Origin: Hanleya hanleyi
Taxonomy: Eukaryota > Mollusca > Polyplacophora > Lepidopleurida > Hanleyidae
Reading direction: 5' to 3'
DNA: 64,000 bases
Assembly (NCBI GenBank): GCA_036873755.1
Contig: JAVTVY010025192.1
Coordinates: 1-64,000 of the forward strand
Shown here: one piece after another, positions 37,960 through 50,860 of the stretch
Position numbering within the stretch: position 1 is the stretch's first letter
Layout: each line of letters opens with the position of its first letter
Notes under the pieces: model-generated
What the model was told of the DNA's origin: nothing
The model's database searches: none
Seen by the model: only the letters and a program-made list of their open reading frames with translations
Translations under genes and position numbers: made by a program

Positions 37960-39295
37960 CAACCCCACCCCAGCCCAACCGATGCCCCTTCATGAATGCT
38001 TCACATTGACACCTCACTCGACCCCACTGGACCAGTAGTCAATCCCCTAGCTCCAAAAAGGCTATTTCCATACCCTTGGGTCACCGCGCATGCGCAGAAT
38101 GACCCTAATTCAACCCCACACCCAGTCCATCAGATGCCCCTTCACCTAAGCTTCACATCGATACCTCACTCGACCCCATTGGTCCATTAGGGGCTTCCCT
38201 AGATTGGCTATTCCATCAACCTTCCCATACCCCTTGTCCCCCCCTCCAATTTCCTCTTTTCCCCCTTTTTTTTCAATAATTTCAATTTTTAATTGTAAAA
38301 AAAACATAGAAAATGAAAAAGATTTTTTTGGGCTCCATGAATCTTTTTTTCCTTTTTTTTGTAAATTTTAAAAAAAAATTTTTTTGGCTCTTCCATCAAC
38401 CTCCCCCCCATTTTTTCAATAATTTCAAAAAAATGGTAAAAAAATTTTAAATTTTTTTTTTCTTTGGGAAGAGGATGATGGGAGTTGGTGTTAATTTTTT
38501 GTGCTTTTTTAATATGCTATACATCCGTGCGGACACCAAGCCTTATGCGAAACTTGTATTCATCAACAGGCCCAAATGCCAACGTGTGCCCAGGCTAATA
38601 AACCCCGAGTGTGTGAATTGATTCCTTTAACATGTCCCGTGTGTACTGAGAGAAGACAACGACAAGAGGCCCTGTCAACGATGTAATGGCTTATTACATA
38701 TCCAAAAGGTTCTTTTAAGAACCGCCTTATTTTTCCGGAAGGGGAAACTTCTATCAAAAAAGCACATTAACACTAGATCACACACATATCCCTGTAACTG
38801 GTTCAAATAAATTGTCAGTCCCCTTTATCATTCGGGCTGTTATAGCTCCAAAAAGGCTATTTTCATACCCTTGGGTCAGCGCGCATGCGCAGAATGCCGA
38901 TATTTCAACCCCACACCCAGCCCATTACATGCCCCCTCACATAGGCTTCACATTGATACTTCACTCGACCCCACTGGACCAGTAGTCAATCCCCTAGCTC
39001 CAACACGGCTATTTCCATACCCTTCGGCAACCGCGCATGCGCAGAATGCCGATATTTCAACCCCACACCCAGCCCATTAGATGCCCCTTCATGAATGCTT
39101 CACATTGATACCTCACTCGACCCCACTGCACCAGTAGTCAATCTCCTAGCTCCAAAAAGGCTATTTTCATATCCTTCGGCCACCGCGCATGCGCACAATG
39201 CCGATATTTCAATCCCACACCCAGCCCATTAGATGCCCCCTCACCTAAGCTTCACTTTGATACCTCACTCGACCCCATCGGACCATTTTATCTAG
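37960..39295. repeat. NRF1-motif satellite array D with an AT-rich insert
   Basis: Units with TTCACATTGATACCTCACTC, CCCCTAGCTCCAAAAAGGC and GCGCATGCGCAGAATG lie at 37960-38190 and 38845-39290 (NRF1 sites near 38088, 38881, 39034 and 39186). The middle (38210-38840) is low-complexity A/T runs plus unrelated sequence. The array is the inner neighbour of the right TIR. Confidence 0.8.
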
Positions 39296-39749
39296 GGACT
39301 TTTTCTCCGCGGAAGCTTTTTCCCGAGACCGAATCACCGCCAGACATGACTGCATCACCGCGGATGAATACATTCTTGCACTCACTCACACCACCCACCC
39401 ACACATTGCCGCCATCTTGTACCCAGCACCCACCATCCACACTTATAACGTCAATTGATGGAGGGTGGTGGGAGGTGGGTACAAAATGGCGGAAACCCAC
39501 CTCCCACCACCATCCAAATAGTGGTGGGAGGTGGGTACAAAATGGCGGCTACCCACCTCCCACCACCATAAAACCAGGCCGCCATCTTGTACCCACCTCC
39601 CACCACACATCCACACAGGCCGCCATCTTGTACCCACCTCCCACCACACATCCCTCACGCATGCGCACATCCACACTTCTGACGTCAACCAAGGTTCTGC
39701 GCATGCGCAGTGAAGAGCTAAAGACTTTAAAGACGCCTTGTATACTACT
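39296..39749. repeat. Right terminal inverted repeat of the large Polinton
   Basis: It opens with the block shared with the palindrome ends (CTCCGCGGAAGC, CACCGCGGATGAAT). The match to the left TIR (ATTCTTGCACTCACTCACAC) follows, then five YY1-like ATGGCGG units in both orientations and ACTTCTGACGTCAACC. An NRF1 palindrome lies at about 39697. The end is GTATACTACT at 39749. It diverges from the left TIR in unit number and orientation. Confidence 0.8.
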
Positions 39750-40690
39750 TCGCCTCCACCTGGCGTATCCATTCACAAAAAATTGCAACTGTGGATAGAA
39801 AATGTTCAGAGATATAGACCGGACACGAACACTTCAGTGATTTCCTGTTTTTTTTAGGCCAGTGACCTTTGACCTATGACCTCTACCCCCGTAGGGTATC
39901 CACTCACCTGAAAAATAAATATCTGACGACATTAAAACGTTTCAAAAATAAAGTGTGTACATGCACATCCATAGTCCACAGGCTCAATATTTCATCATAT
40001 TGTATGTTCAAAATGGTGAAAGAGTACATAAGTTGTCCATATGGAAAGTCCAGACAAGGAATTTTACACTTTAGTAGAACACTGGAGGAATTACAACACA
40101 TATAAGGGCAGTGGGAAGAGGTGCCGACATACTGACAGAGTCACATGCCTTCACAGTATAGTCTTCCGGTTAACCTATTCTAAAGCACATACCAATAATC
40201 TTACGATTCGTGATATGTGTTGTATCTCGGGTACGCTTTTATTGTGCCTGTTCATGTGGCAACTTGGATGATATGGCCACACGGCCCCTAGCACCGGCAT
40301 AAGCGGTATTAGATACAAATCTAGAGAGCTATGATGGAAATGCTCTGACAACTCGTATATTGGTAATTGGTGAGCTGTTTCGCTGTGACAACTCGTACAC
40401 TGGCGATTGGTGAGCTGTATCGTCGTCAGATGAAAATGACGGCATTTAACATAAAAGACTAGTCTGTAAGGCCCGATGTCGACCCAGCATCAACTTCCCA
40501 CAAATGCCAACATATATCAAAGACCAAAAGGTCTGTACAGGGGGCGGGCCTCGGGGACGAAACGTCCACCAGCAGAATCTCGCCATACACAGGTAAAAAT
40601 TACAACACATATAAGGGAAGTGGGAAGAGATGACGACATACTGACAGTCACATGATTTCACAGTATAGTCTTCCGGTTAACCTATTCTAA
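39750..40690. other. Repeats between the Polinton and the duplicated block
   Basis: TGACCTTTGACC-type sites at about 39863-39885 match the 56-57 kb array. 40091-40395 is a partial extra copy of the start of the 40.6 kb block. A GGGGACGAAACGTCC stem-like motif is at about 40552. No gene is present. Confidence 0.5.
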
Positions 40691-43222
40691 AGCACATACC
40701 AAGAATCTAACGATTCGTGATATGTGTTGTATCTCAGGTGCGCTTTTATTGTACCTGTTCATGTGGAAACTTGGATGATATGACCACACGGCCCCTAGCA
40801 CCGGCATAAGCGGTATTAAATACAAATCTAGAGCGCTATGATGGAAATGCTCTGACAACTCGTATATTGGTAATTGGTGAGCTGTTTCGCTGTGACAACT
40901 CCAACACTGATTGATTGGCCATTCAGTGAAATTCCTATGATACCCGAGACCTAGCCCCTGTACGCCCAAAATTCATCATGGCTACAGCAGGAGGAAATAA
41001 GTGCAGGTTCCTCAGCCGAGTCTCTAATAGTTTGAAATGCACTAAGACCTTTTTCAATCCAATGACATATATTCTGACAGCAAAGCAAGGTCACGACATC
41101 AAACCTTCTACATTGCGCTTGATGATTTTTTAGCACCGAATTTTGCGTGTAATAATTTTAAGATTTAGTGTGGACATCGTGGATGCCTCACGTGTCCACT
41201 CTTTCATACTTCCGCTTCTTTCAGTTCCGCGTTAACTGGTAACTCATATTCTGTCAACTCGTATGTTGATCTTAGTTGTTCTACTACAAACTATTTATTT
41301 AGAATCCATCCTAGGGTAAATCACAGAAAATCCGTTAGGTAAGCATTTTTCTGGACCCGACAATGGCTGGGATAGCTTTAGTATTCAGATCATAGACCTC
41401 ATCTATCCTTCTACCAAGGATTTCCTCTTTGGATTTGAGAGAAAAATCATAGAGCGGGAACTATTCTGGATGCTAGAACTTGGGTCAGTGTTTCCGTATG
41501 GTTTAGATGATAATGGCAGTGGGTTGGCAATGTTACAAACTGCCGTTCAAATATATCCAATATTACCCAGCTATCCAAACCCCATCAACGGAGACCTCGC
41601 AGCCATGGTTGGAGAAGGTTTAATAGTACGACGATTCACGATCATATCACTTTCAATTACTTAGTGGGTTTAACTAACACACCCAATAGTATACATAGCT
41701 TACGTACAGTTCTGTATGCGTTACCTCTGAGAGCTTTAAATCATATAGCCAGAGATATACAACAATCTGCGTCTTCAGGAAATATAATACCACTCCCAAA
41801 ATCACTAAAGTATGTCAAGATATAGCGTATTTTCGGTTGTATCGTCCAGTGAACATAATCGAAACATCCCAAGATCAACTTTTCTTGAAACTCAACTACC
41901 TAGATGGAGGACTGGACATTATTAATTTACTTCGAATCCTGAAGGATTCAGAGGTTCGCAACGCTGTACCAAACTATTTTAAGTTCACAGAACCACCTTG
42001 CATACTAAATCTATAGCCACCAAAATATTCAATTACTCTAGTGCTGTCAAGGACTTTGACTGGAACGTATCTTCGTCGGGAGGTTACAGTTGTGATTGTG
42101 AATCATCGAACTTCATCTATACACCATGCGAACATGTGACTGGTAACCTTGATATCGTGAGTGATAAGGACCTAAATATAGAGAGCCGAGAAGAATAGAT
42201 CTGAAGGCTGACCAGAATAGACCTACCTGCATTGGAATAGTACGTTATTGATTGGTCTAAGCGAAAAAAGTTGAACCTGCAGTACTCTGGATCTCACCAA
42301 GAGCAAGGTCGTTGAAACAATCCGCCATATTGACAGAAGCACCCTTCCACAAGCAAAACAAGAACTGAGAAACCTCAATTCTCGACTAGTAGCATTTGCT
42401 AGATCCTGTGTTAAATGTGACGATTTTAAACAACATCACAAAACATTGTTGCAGAAACTTGTAAAACAGGGCTATATCACCAAGCGCCTCCACTCAAAGT
42501 TTCTCAAATTTGGAGTTACATATCGCATGCTGATAGCAAAATACGAGCTTAGCGTGCAAGATCTATGGCATTACATTTCAGTGTCTGATTCCGGTTAACC
42601 CGAGGTTAGGGACCAATATGGACGGTTGAATTATGAATGACGGACCAGACGCTTGAAATCCAGGTCAATAGTTTCCAGTAGACACGTGTGCCAAGTTCAA
42701 CATTAACTGTACAAACCGTCCTATGTGTGAATATTACAACATTCCAACCTGGTCACAGTTAGCAGCTTCCTCTGGGTAACAGTTCACCAAGCTCATCTCG
42801 AATTACTGCGGTACCATCCTTAATCCTTACGATTATCACCATCCCCCCAAGTCGTCTGGAATGCCACGACACTAATTTCACACAATACATTGTTCACGAC
42901 TATATTCAGCAATGTCACCGTCCTCTCAAAGTCTTAAGGTGTCTGATGCGTCTCCACCGAATACCACGTGTGCTGTTGTGGATATTTGTACACAGCTTGT
43001 TGGTTGTTGCACCCAGGTTGTTGGGGAGCGTGGAATCGGACGGTAACACCGGTGACCAATATGGCCTCACTGCTGCTGCTTGCAGACCTCGGTGCATGTT
43101 GACTACGCGGAGGACGAGTCCCACCTTCATTAACAACCTCCAGGATGGTCTACAACTGTTGCTGGCCTCTCAGTAGCAACACCTTCGCGATGATCTGCGA
43201 TACCAGCTTTAGCATGTCTAGA
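40691..43222 (+). mobile_element. Penelope-like retroelement fragment, tandem copy 1
   Basis: Coding remnants in order: a GIY-YIG-type segment at about 41345-41660 (KHFSGPD, ERELFWMLELGSVFPYGLDD); a block reading NSIHSLRTVLYALPLRALNH; KIFNY near 42040 followed by a Cys/His cluster (SCDCESSN, HVTGNLDIV); and a C-terminal helix block (LVKQGYITKRLHSKFLKFG). No reverse transcriptase core lies between the last two. The frame is interrupted several times. Block identity with copy 2 is very high, so the duplication is recent. Confidence 0.6.
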
Positions 43223-46008
43223 AGCACATACCAAGAATCTAACGATTCGTGATATGTGTTGTATCTCAGGTGCGCTTTTATTGTACCTGTTCATGTGGAA
43301 ACTTGGATGATATGACCACACGGCCCCTAGCACCGGTATAAGCGGTATTAAATACAAATCTAGAGCGCTATGATGGAAATGCTCTGACAACTCGTATATT
43401 GGTAATTGGTGTGACAACTCCAACACTGATTGATTGGCCATTCAGTGAAATTCCTATGATACCCGAGACCTAGCCTCTGCACACCCAAAATTCATCATGG
43501 CTACAACAGGAGGAAATAAGTGCAGGTTCCTCAGCCGAGTCTCTAATAGTTTGAAATGCACTAAGACCTTTTTCAGTCCAATGACATATATTCTGACAGC
43601 AAAGCAAGGTCACGACATCAAACCTTCTACATTGCGCTTGATGATTTTTTAGCACCGAATTTTGCGTGTAATAATTTTAAGATTTAGTGTGGACATCGTG
43701 GATGCCTCACGTGTCCACTATTTAATACTTCAGCTTCTTTCAGTTCCGCGTTAACTGGTAACTCATATTCTGTCAACTCGTATGTTGATCTTAGTTGTTC
43801 TACTACAAACTATTTATTTAGAATCCATCCTAGGGTAAATGGTCACAGAAAATCCGTTAGGTAAGCATTTTTCTGGACCCGACAATGGCTGGGATAACTT
43901 TAGTATTCAGATCATAGACCTCATCTATCCTTCTACCAAGGATTTCCTCTTTGGATTTGAGAGAAAAATCATAGAGCGGGAACTATTCTGGATGCTAGAA
44001 CTTGGGTCAGTGTTTCCGTATGGTTTAGATGATAATGGCAGTGGGTTGGCAATGTTACAAACTGCCGTTCAAATATATCCAATATTACCCAGCTATCCAA
44101 ACCCCATCAACGGAGACCTCGCAGCCATGGTTGGAGAAGGTTTAATAGTACGACGATTCACGATCATATCACTTTCAATTACTTAGTGGGTTTAACTAAC
44201 ACACCCAATAGTATACATAGCTTACGTACAGTTCTGTATGCGTTACCTCTGAGAGCTTTAAATCATATAGCCAGAGATATACAACAATCTGCGTCTTCAG
44301 GAAATATAATACCACTCCCAAAATCACTAAAGTATGTCAAGATATAGCGTATTTTCGGTTGTATCGTCCAGTGAACATAATCGAAACATCCCAAGATCAA
44401 CTTTTCTTGAAACTCAACTACCTAGATGGAGGACTGGACATTATTAATTTACTTCGAATCCTGAAGGATTCAGAGGTTCGCAACGCTGTACCAAACTATT
44501 TTAAGTTCACAGAACCACCTTGCATACTAAATCTATAGCCACCAAAATATTCAATTACTCTAGTGCTGTCAAGGACTTTGACTGGAACGTATCTTCGTCG
44601 GGAGGTTACAGTTGTGATTGTGAATCATCGAACTTCATCTATACACCATGCGAACATGTGACTGGTAACCTTGATATCGTGAGTGATAAGGACCTAAATA
44701 TAGAGAGCCGAGAAGAATAGATCTGAAGGCTGACCAGAATAGACCTACCTGCATTGGAATAGTACGTTATTGATTGGTCTAAGCGAAAAAAGTTGAACCT
44801 GCAGTACTCTGGATCTCACCAAGAGCAAGGTCGTTGAAACAATCCGCCATATTGACAGAAGCACCCTTCCACAAGCAAAACAAGAACTGAGAAAAATAGT
44901 AGCATTTGCTAGATCCTGTGTTAAATGTGACGATTTTGAACAACATCACAAAACATTGTTGCAGAAACTTGTAAAACAGGGCTATATCACCAAGCGCCTC
45001 CACTCAAAGTTTCTCAAATTTGGAGTTACATATCGCATGCTGATAGCAAAATACGAGCTTAGCGTGCAAGATCTATGGCATTACATTTCAGTGTCTAATT
45101 CCGGTTAACCCGAGGTTAGGGACCGTATGAGCCCATACACTTCAAGATCGTCATGCTGCAAATATGAACAGTCACAATCAAAGCGTGACTGAGATACATC
45201 ATTCTCTAGATGACTTCACAACGAATATCATATGGATTAAGAATACTGATCAACGATACGGATGTAATAATTTTGGAATATCATGATGTCTTGCCGGCAT
45301 CATTGAAAACTGTTGACCGCTTCTCTCTTGCAGGAAACTTAGCATATGATTATATATACTATGATTGTCTTTTTGAATTTGATGCTAATGTTGTTATATG
45401 AAATATGGAATAGGTTTAAGGATTATGGACCCAGATATTCTTTAATGGACGACGGCTGAATTATGAATGACGGACCAGACGCTTGAAATCCAGGTCAATA
45501 GTTTCCAGTAGACACGTGTGCCAAGTTCAACATTAACTGTTCAAACCGTCCTGTGTGTGAATATTACAACATTCCAACCTGGTCACAGTTAGCAGCTTCC
45601 TCTGGGTAACAGTTCACCAAGCTCATCTCGAATTACTGCGGTACCATCCTTAATCCTTACGATTATCACCATCCCCCCAAGTCGTCTGGAATGCCACGAC
45701 ACTAATTTCACACAATACATTGTTCACGACTATATTCAGCAATGTCACCGTCCTCTCAAAGTCTTAAGGTGTCTGATGCGTCTCCACCGAATACCACGTG
45801 TGCTGTTGTGGATATTTGTACACAGCTTGTTGGTTGTTGCACCCAGGTTGTTGGGGAGCGTGGAATCGGACGGTAACACCGGTGACCAATATGGCCTCAC
45901 TGAGTCCCACCTTCATTAACAACCTCCAGGATGGTCTACAACTGTTGCTGGCCTCTCAGTAGCAACACCTTCGCGATGATCTGCGATACCAGCTTTAGCA
46001 TGTCTAGA
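43223..46008 (+). mobile_element. Penelope-like retroelement fragment, tandem copy 2
   Basis: The same order as copy 1, starting again at AGCACATACCAAGAATC. It has about 340 extra bp (45113-45449) before the final shared block and lacks a 45-bp piece at about 45900. The GIY-YIG frame (43839-44186) is longest here, 115 codons. Both copies end at GTCTAGA. Copy 2 then runs on into the gypsy relic, so the last block is probably gypsy-derived and was co-duplicated. Confidence 0.6.
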
Positions 46009-46149
46009 ACGGAAAGCATTCCTTAATTATTCACTGTTACGTGTTGGTGTTGGTTCTCAGAGACAGCAGTGCGGTTCAGTATGTTACTGCTCCTCAGTTA
46101 GCACATATGTAAGAACCCTTCATCATCAGACTCACTTTCCTTCTGGACT

Positions 46150-47430
46150 GTCGCAGACGGATCACAGGACGCCTGAATTGGTTGACGTTTCTTTCGAACC
46201 ATTCTCTCATGTCAGCGGAAGTTCGTCACACTGCAGTGAAAAGTTCCCGTGTACAACACCAAGACGACCCCTGCCACTTTCTGGTTGTATTTCTTACACA
46301 GGACTGTCATCAGCCATTCGCCGAACCACCGCATGAATGTTTTCCTCCGTATGGGTTCTTAGTTTTCCAGGCCCCCCTCTCTCAAAGAGATTGCTAACGA
46401 GTATGTGGTCGCCGAGGAAATGGGCACTAATTCGAACTGAGCGGTCATGCTTGTTCCTTCCGCGTCCAGCTGATTTATTGGAATTGTCAGCTGCTGCTTT
46501 ATACGTCGTCCCAATGGCTTCTCGCCACTGCTGAACATAGAGGCTTGCACTTCACTACTCTCGTTCATCATCCCTCAACCCGAAGATGAGATCAACTGGT
46601 AACCGCGGTCGTCGTCCACAGAAGCGGAAGCGATGTTGAAATCCTGTGGTATCATTCCGCGTCACATTGTAGGCATGGGCCATTTTGTCGAGGTGGGCTG
46701 CCCAGTTGAATTTGTGGTCTTCGGGCAATGTTCACAGAATACCTTACAATGTTCTACTCAACCTCTCTATTTGACCATTGCCTTGTGGTTGGTAAGAAGT
46801 TGTTCTCGACTTATGAACCCCAGTCAGTTGATGCAGCTTCGTAAACATTTCATTTTCAAACTCGCGACCCTGATGACAATGTATCCTCTCTGGTAGGCTG
46901 AACTTAAGCAGAAATCGTTGGAGATTTTGTTAGCTACAGTCCCTTGTTCTTATGTTCTTATGCGGATATGCTTGAACAACTCTGGAAAAGTTGTCCACCA
47001 GGACCAGAATGTATTCACACCCTCCTTCACTGCGTTCCAATTTCAGATAATCCACCGACACAATTCCGGCAAAGCCGTTGTCACCATAGACTGAAGAGAA
47101 GCACGTTCTGGAATCGGTGGTATTTTGTTCTCCAGACAGCGATACTTCCTCGTTACATGTTGTTCTATGTCATTTGCCATTCTTGGCCAGTAGGAGCGCT
47201 CTCTCATTAAAGCACTAACTCGCTCGGCCCCCATGTGCCCCATTTTGTCGTGAAGTGCTGTCATGACTTCTTTGTGGAATCTGATAGGGAAAAGCAACTG
47301 TTGTCGTTCCTCTCCGCCAATCAATGCAGCATGGTGCAACAGACCATCTTTCAGAGTTACTTTCTTCAAATCATTGTTCCAGACTTCCGTGTGCGGCGAG
47401 TATGATGCCCTTTCTCGGTATGTTGGCTCT
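46150..47430 (-). pseudogene. Ty3/gypsy integrase remnant
   Basis: Minus strand. The zinc-binding part ([33 protein letters not shown]) has lost one Cys: the usual CxxC reads RKYRC. The core follows in other frames toward 46600 (HCHQGREFENEMF, GNGQIERLSRTLL), with stops and shifts. Not functional. Confidence 0.75.
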
Positions 47431-47617
47431 CTCTCAGTTTTCACATGTTTGATCACCTGTCCTATCACAGGTTCATCCAACTGAGTCTGTCTCAACACTT
47501 CCTTCGAATACTCTAATGGTAACTCTCCTGTTGAGCTGGGCTCCTGCACAACATTCATCATTATCACTGATGCTGCTAGGGGACATTCACCATACCGCTG
47601 AGCTGCAGCACCATCCA

Positions 47618-47962
47618 TCAACGTGCTGATAACATCCTGTGACACCAATTCAGTGCAGGATGACATACTTCTCTATGTCCATCTTTATTCGCCTTCCTTG
47701 GCTTGTAGTGTATGGTCAGGTTGAAGTCCAGTAATTCAGCAACCCATCTGTTCCTAGTAGCATCTATACACGCTGACGTAAGAATGCACGTTACGGCATT
47801 TTTGTCACTGTAGGCCTCGATGGACGGCGCGTAGTAAAAGCAGTCGCGGAACCGCTCGGAGACTGCCCACTTTGGTGCAAGAAACTCCAATTTTCCCGTA
47901 TGGTAGTGGTAGTTTTGCTCGGCCGGTGTAAGTGTACGTGAGCCGTAAACTATCACTGTCAA
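47618..47962 (-). pseudogene. Ty3/gypsy RNase H remnant
   Basis: YGSRTLTPAEQNYHYHTGKL, EFLAPKWAVSERFRDCFYYA and NRWVAELLDFNLTIHYKPRK are the standard RNase H-like end of gypsy pol. It joins the integrase remnant downstream. Confidence 0.8.
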
Positions 47963-48062
47963 CTTTCAATCATTTTGGTGCTGTTAAAGTATGGCACCCA
48001 AATGTTCTTGTGAGGCATCAGTGTGCAGGACGGGATACGCCATATGTGGTTTTGTCAACTGA

Positions 48063-48800
48063 TCAATTAGAAAAAAAGATCTGATGGTGTTTTACAGTCC
48101 AGTTGATTCCGTACTTGGATGGTGGCTGCACCGATCGTACATTTTTCCGTTGGTTTCCCTTCTGGCTTGATGTCTTGTCCACCTTCAACAGGTCATACAA
48201 CGGTTTTGCGCATCTTGAGATGTCCGGTATATATTTATGTTGAACATCAGAAATCATCTATGTAGGGTAGACATATCCTATCTCGCAGAGCGAGTGAACA
48301 CGTCATATATCTCTGAAAGGCTTGGAGGGCTCCAATAAGTATTCTGATCCATTCGTGGAGCCCCATAAGGTTATATAGGCCGTCGATTTCCTGCATTCCT
48401 CTGCTATGAACCCTTGATGGTACGCCTTCCTTGATCCTAAAGGGAGAGCCAGGATTCCCTCTTTGCGTGTTCAAGGCATCCTGGATTTTGGGGATGGTCT
48501 GACATTCAGGGAAGGTTTTGGAATTCAATGAGCGGTAGTCCATGCAAAGACGTAGAGTGCCATCCTTCTTCTTCGCACACACGACTGGACTGGGATTATC
48601 TGAAGTACTTCATTCGAACCATACTCTGCGAAGGAGATCAGCTAGGTATTCTTTTACTTCCTTGCGAAGCAGTGGTGGCACGGATACATAGTTCTTTTGT
48701 ACAGGAATACTGTCTGTCAAATTTATGCGCATTGACAAGCCGACATCATCGTCTCCAGCAAAAGCGTCACATTCTTCCCAAATTACTTCGCGTACCTCTG
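48063..48800 (-). pseudogene. Ty3/gypsy reverse transcriptase remnant
   Basis: CAKKKDGTLRLCMDYRSLN and LPYIDDF (the YxDD site) are in one frame. The first catalytic Asp region is displaced to another frame (DQG then a shift then KAYHQG). Upstream, IPVQKNYVSVPPLLRKEVKE-like text near 48690 precedes the fingers. The element is on the minus strand, and no LTRs were identified. Confidence 0.75.
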
Positions 48801-49790
48801 CGCCTTCTGCTCCATAGTAAGATCACTACTGTCCAGGTTGACCGGTGGATTTCGGCTATCTAAAATGGAATCAGAGGATGTCGGTTGTGTTGAATTCATC
48901 TCTGTTGATGGGACATCCTTCTCGGCACAGGGTGCTGGTAGAATAGACTTCACTTGTTGCAACGCGCCAACGTTGGTATGGCATGGGATGATTACATCAT
49001 TGTCAGTTTCATTCTCTATCATCCTCTTGGAACGTTCACTAAGGTGTGGCGCATCCCAAAACCCTCTGGCCATGGCATGGTTTCATCCGGAACAAAGAGA
49101 GCAGACTGGCGATCTCTACTGTGTGGATGGGCTATACAACGAACTGGTATTGCTTGTCCCCTGGGTATGATGAAATCCTGCCTACCAACTAAATGAGAGC
49201 ACGCATGTCTCCTTGTCCTTTGCGGATCAAGTTCACAACTACTAGTATCTCCTGTCCTGTTGCTGGCATGGCAGTCTTGAGATATTTGTTCAGAGATGGC
49301 CCATCTCAGTGTTGGATGACATAAACATAGCAGCTTATCTCATTGAGCCCCTAGCCCATAGAGCCTCAACTGATACAACGTTCAGTGAGTCTTAATGTGC
49401 ATATTTCTCCCAAGTTTAACTATGGATTTCTTGTGTTTTGGAATGCTGACACACATTGCCTCGTAGATTCCATATTGACTAGCTAGAAGCTTTCGGTCTT
49501 TTCCTCTGCCTACATTCTGTCTGAAAATGGTTACGGCACACTGAACAACCAGGTTTTGGCCCTGGGTTGATCTTGGTATGATGGCTTACCGTCAATGGGT
49601 GGAAAACGGGCATTTCGCTGCTGAATATGTTGCCGAAATAGCGGTTACAAGTTCCATGAGTTTGTCCATCTGTTTGTGCATATCTTCAAACTTGTCTTGG
49701 TCTGCTGCTATGTGCTGTTCCAACTTCTTTATCTCCTGACGATGAGCTTCGTCGGTTTTCTCAATAGTTGATATCTTCGCAATCGTTCAA
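48801..49790 (-). pseudogene. Upstream pol/gag-side remnant of the gypsy element
   Basis: The minus-strand frame at 48783-49073 (MEQKAQRYAK at its end) leads into the RT remnant. 49100-49790 holds scattered pieces (MDKLMELVTAIS near 49660; a Cys-less protease-like stretch) in several frames. Gag and primer-binding site are not recognised. Confidence 0.4.
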
Positions 49791-50860
49791 TTCTCTACGA
49801 CTGAACCCAGCATTAGAAATTACCATCGTCCAGTTGAAAATAAAAAGGAAACGGGGATATCCGTTACCGAGCACATATATCTGCCACACATGTGCGCGTT
49901 GTATTTCCCCTACTCTAAAACATGGGCACAGCTAAATTTTAGATGTGAGAAATTTAGATTTTTGGATCATGTATCCGACATCGAGGAGTAATTTTCAAGA
50001 CCACTGCTCGGAATATGGAATTTCGAGTGTTATTACAAATTTAAAAAAACAAGGACAGTGCTTATCATATACATGCATATATGTAACTGTTAATCAATTG
50101 AGATATGTTTTAGGTATTTATATGTTTGTGCTAATATTTCTAGAATAGATTTGATAAATTTTCATGGGGGATAGTATTTTTACTCCTCAACCCATAGGTG
50201 ATTTTGGAATATCTCGAAATTATCTACCGTACCATATTCATAGCGAGCTGAAAATATGTAGATATATCGGGCTATTTTGGTGCAATAGTGTCAATTAATC
50301 GATATTTGAATGATTACACGCATTTCTGATCTTTCACAATTTTCGATACCAAATCAGACGTCAAGACTGTAAAAAAAAAAAAATCTTCAAAATTTCTTTT
50401 CGTTATCATGTTAGGTGACTATCAACGATGTCCCATGCTTTGGGGAGAGCATATGTCGTTGGTGTCCCGTATCTCATTCTCATTTTATAATCCAGTGCTT
50501 TTATTGTTTTGGTGCCTGTTTGATCTGAACAAGCTGAAAGCTGAACCGAGCATTAGTTCCAAGTATTGGTCCGCACTCAGGTTAAAGAAAATTGTTTAGC
50601 TGTGATTAAAGGTTTGTTTCAAACTTAATTTGCCTAACTTGAATCAAGCAAGTCTCAGCTGAACCCCTGACCAAGAGTACTTCGAATAAAACCAGTTGGA
50701 ACGTCCCTGGATCAAGCGTCCTGAATCAAGCATCCTGAAAGCTGAAGTCATTCAACCCTGACTTCCCTCATAGTCCATGGGCCAGATAGTCCATGGGCCA
50801 AGACCCCAAATTTCACCGATCGGTACCACTCGAGGTGGCAAATTCTAGTAATGTTTTTCG
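49791..50860. other. Spacer, no supported gene
   Basis: AT-rich sequence with a short A run at about 50372. Short frames only. Confidence 0.4.

Larger units (their letters stand above)
25725..39749 (+). mobile_element. Polinton/Maverick (adintovirus-like) element without a polymerase gene
   Basis: Both ends carry related TIRs beginning AGTAGTATAC. Inside, on the plus strand, are the Polinton core set: integrase, packaging ATPase, minor and major capsid proteins and adenain-like protease, plus accessory genes. This set defines virus-like Polintons able in principle to form virions. Protein-primed DNA polymerase B, usually the largest gene, is not found. The space from 34.6 to 39.3 kb is repeats and includes a second Polinton-type end at 35797, so the element may be a composite of two. 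No matching 6-bp target duplication was seen at the outer ends. Confidence 0.85.

Noticed and set aside
25725..39755. 6-bp target duplication of the large Polinton
   Set aside because: AACCAT before and TCGCCT after do not match.
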